This document shows, piece by piece, positions 13,743-15,654 of a stretch of DNA of 15,654 bases. The position numbers and the translations under genes were made by a program. The notes beneath the pieces are model-generated. The model did not search any database and was not told the DNA's origin. It saw nothing but the letters and a program-made list of their open reading frames with translations. Position 1 is the stretch's first letter, and each line of letters begins with the position of its first letter. Origin of the DNA: Nitrosopumilaceae archaeon (GTDB taxonomy: Archaea > Thermoproteota > Nitrososphaeria > Nitrososphaerales > Nitrosopumilaceae); NCBI GenBank assembly GCA_020027255.1, contig JAHRAP010000044.1, positions 1-15,654 of the forward strand. The letters run 5' to 3'.

Positions 13743-15215
13743 ATGATAGAAATTACATCCACTCCAATAGTTTTGGTAATTATTTTAGGAATAGCTGGAG
13801 TCATATTGCCAATAATAAGCATAACTCAAAAACGAAGTATTTCATCTAATGTGTACGGTGTAATCTCTTTGATAGTTTTGATATCTGCTATAATTTTTGT
13901 TATATATCAATTGGCTTTCACTGAAACGTTATCTTTTTCTGAGGACGTTTTGACTATAGATCTCATTGGTGATCTGTTCGCTATTTCTATGTTATTAGTA
14001 GCAATCATGACTACAGTGGGATCATTTGATTTTATACGTAAAAAATCTCATTCTTCTGTATACTTCTCGTTGATTTTATTATCCACTATTGGAATGATAT
14101 TGGTTGCATATTCTACAGATCTGGTAATGCTTTTTGTTGCATGGGAACTCATGAGTATTCCTACTTACATATTAGCTGGATTTTTGAAAAAAAATCCTAG
14201 CTCAAATGAATCTGCATTAAAATATTTTTTGTTCGGCGCATTGTCTTCTGCAATAATAATATACGGCATATCTATCATATATGGAATTACTGGTTCTACT
14301 AATATTGCAGAAGTCATGAGTGTTTTTTCTACAATTGATGCTGAGATGTTACCATTGGCCCTGTTGGCAGTAGCCATGTTTATAGCTGGATTTGGATTTA
14401 AAATGGGACTAGTTCCATTTCATATGTGGCTTCCAGATACATACGAAGGAGCTCCTCCCACCATAACTGCATTATTAGCTGCAGGTACTAAAAAAGCTGG
14501 ATTTGCAGCTGCTATACGAATAATCATCATTGGTACAATTGCATTAAATTTTGATTGGACATTAGCTCTAGGTACTATTGCAATAATGACAATGACTATA
14601 GGTAATTTAGCTGCTATTATGCAAAAAAATCTAACAAGAATGCTAGCTTATTCGAGTATAGGGCATGCTGGATACATATTGATTGGTTTAGCTACATATC
14701 CATTATCGACTATAGGCCTTCAAGGATCATTGTTCCATATAATTAATCATGCTGTGATGAAATGTGCTGCTTTTATTGCAGTTACTGGAATTATAATTGC
14801 AATTAAAACAACTTATGTAGAAAAAATAAAAGGATTGGGAATTAAAATGCCAATAACTGCATTGGGACTTACTATTTCTTTGCTTGCATTAGCTGGAGTG
14901 CCTCCATTAAGCGGATTTTGGAGTAAATTAATGTTGTTTGGAGCTGCTCTTGATGCGGGATCTACATATTCATGGATATATTGGCTTGCGATAGCAGGCG
15001 TTCTTAATAGTGCCTTATCATTAGCATATTATGGATGGATTATCAGGAAAATGTATTTTGAAGGTGAAAGAACAATCAGGATCAAAGAATCTAAATCTAT
15101 AATCGCAGTGATGATATTCTCTATAGTGTTTATAGTCGGTGTAGGCGTGTACCCAGATCCTATAATTCAATTTACAGAAAAAATTATATTTCAATTAACT
15201 ATGGCGCTGAGTTAA
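13743..15215 (+). CDS. nuoN: Complex I subunit N, antiporter-like
   Basis: Third antiporter-like subunit, closest to NuoK in the assembled complex. At 490 residues it has normal length (E. coli about 485). Key residues: Glu135 in FVAWELMSIPTYILAGF, Lys220 in GFGFKMGLVPFHMWLPDTY, and LTRMLAYSSIGHAGYILIGL for the second half-channel. ALAGVPPLSGFWSKLMLFGA closes the conserved part. About fourteen hydrophobic segments are visible. GTGA at 13735-13738 overlaps the nuoL stop and lies four bases before ATG 13743. Last gene of the nuo cluster; its end overlaps the convergent prenyl synthase gene by 17 bases. Confidence 0.96.
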   Translation: MIEITSTPIVLVIILGIAGVILPIISITQKRSISSNVYGVISLIVLISAIIFVIYQLAFTETLSFSEDVLTIDLIGDLFAISMLLVAIMTTVGSFDFIRKKSHSSVYFSLILLSTIGMILVAYSTDLVMLFVAWELMSIPTYILAGFLKKNPSSNESALKYFLFGALSSAIIIYGISIIYGITGSTNIAEVMSVFSTIDAEMLPLALLAVAMFIAGFGFKMGLVPFHMWLPDTYEGAPPTITALLAAGTKKAGFAAAIRIIIIGTIALNFDWTLALGTIAIMTMTIGNLAAIMQKNLTRMLAYSSIGHAGYILIGLATYPLSTIGLQGSLFHIINHAVMKCAAFIAVTGIIIAIKTTYVEKIKGLGIKMPITALGLTISLLALAGVPPLSGFWSKLMLFGAALDAGSTYSWIYWLAIAGVLNSALSLAYYGWIIRKMYFEGERTIRIKESKSIIAVMIFSIVFIVGVGVYPDPIIQFTEKIIFQLTMALS

Positions 15216-15654
15216 ATTTAGTAAATTCAATTAAATTCTCTAAACTTATTTTTGCGCTGTTATTATTGAATACATCTAGGTTAGATGTAGCCTTTTTCGA
15301 ATACGTATTTAATAAATTCTCCATATGATCAAAAATATTACGCGGATCTGGACTATTCTTTATTAACAAATTAAATAGCTTTTCTTCGTTATTCCAATCA
15401 TGCAGATCATCATTTATTTGGTATGCGATTCCGATATTTTTTCCATATTCTGATATTGCCTTAATTTCATTTTCACTTCCACCATTTATTATACCACCCA
15501 ATTTAGACGATGCCTCAAAAACACTAGCAGTTTTATATTCTACTACCTTTATGTAATCGTCAAATGTTATGTCTTCATTTGTTTGTAGCATGTTTTCCAT
15601 CATTTCTCCTTCACTCATTAACATTGCAGTAGATGCGAGATTCTTAGTTACAAC
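15199..15654 (-). CDS. Polyprenyl (probably geranylgeranyl) diphosphate synthase, C-terminal part
   Basis: Trans-prenyltransferase that lengthens isoprenoid diphosphates; in Archaea it supplies the geranylgeranyl chains of ether membrane lipids. Only the last 151 residues are in the window, and the open frame continues off the right edge with no start before it. The second aspartate-rich motif is complete: GIAYQINDDLHDW. Upstream of it are the expected SEGEMME region and the EYKTASVFEASSKLGG motif, whose Lys-Thr pair contacts the diphosphate. The first DDxxD motif, which with its neighbours sets chain length, lies outside the window. Product length therefore cannot be judged. The stop TAG (15201-15199) lies inside the nuoN end, a 17-base tail-to-tail overlap. 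No link to complex I function is implied. Confidence 0.9.
   Translation of the reverse strand, partial: VVTKNLASTAMLMSEGEMMENMLQTNEDITFDDYIKVVEYKTASVFEASSKLGGIINGGSENEIKAISEYGKNIGIAYQINDDLHDWNNEEKLFNLLIKNSPDPRNIFDHMENLLNTYSKKATSNLDVFNNNSAKISLENLIEFTKFNSAP

Noticed and set aside
1..15654. Defence system, mobile element, CRISPR array, tRNA or other new multi-gene system
   Set aside because: No repeats with spacers, terminal inverted repeats, integrase or transposase motifs, or tRNA-like folds were seen. All genes but the first two belong to well-known housekeeping families in an order expected for the lineage.

Overview
The window is about two-thirds A+T. It carries the conserved core of an ammonia-oxidising archaeon (Nitrososphaerota/Thaumarchaeota, probably of the Nitrosopumilus type). 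Three things point there. First, an archaeal acyl-CoA carboxylase (carboxyltransferase, biotin carboxylase, biotin carrier) lies next to a peroxiredoxin and an 11-gene nuo cluster, an order I recall from Nitrosopumilus genomes. Second, the nuo cluster has no nuoE, nuoF or nuoG. Third, there are archaeal-style TATA boxes and GGTGA-type ribosome-binding sites. The lineage call rests on gene order and remembered protein families, not on a database search.

Layout: 16-661 holds two small plus-strand genes, a cysteine-rich probable zinc protein and a hydrophilic protein of unknown function. 704-4270 holds the three carboxylase genes, tightly packed, with BC and BCCP overlapping by four bases. 4280-4750 is a minus-strand peroxiredoxin, convergent with the carboxylase genes and divergent from nuo. 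4829-15215 is nuoA-B-C-D-H-I-J-K-M-L-N on the plus strand, with gaps of at most 40 bases and several overlaps. 15199-15654 is the C-terminal part of a minus-strand polyprenyl (probably geranylgeranyl) diphosphate synthase that runs off the right edge and overlaps the end of nuoN tail to tail. There is no stretch of 300 bases without a gene, and I saw no RNA gene, mobile element or CRISPR array.

How the genes work together: in ammonia-oxidising archaea the carboxylase is the CO2-fixing enzyme of the 3-hydroxypropionate/4-hydroxybutyrate cycle, acting on both acetyl-CoA and propionyl-CoA. An Ile at the presumed acyl-pocket position fits that dual use. The nuo genes encode the membrane arm and the quinone/Fe-S connecting module of complex I without an NADH-oxidising module, so the soluble electron partner is unknown. 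In ammonia oxidisers such a complex may run in reverse, using proton-motive force to make low-potential reductant for carbon fixation. The prenyl synthase would supply chains for archaeal ether lipids.

No previously undescribed system stands out. The points most worth a second look are inside known proteins: loss of the expected quinone-site Tyr in NuoD, an unusual FDVMA motif in NuoA, an N-terminal extension on NuoH, an Asn/Gln-rich insertion in NuoM, an atypical peroxiredoxin active site, and the small cysteine-rich protein.
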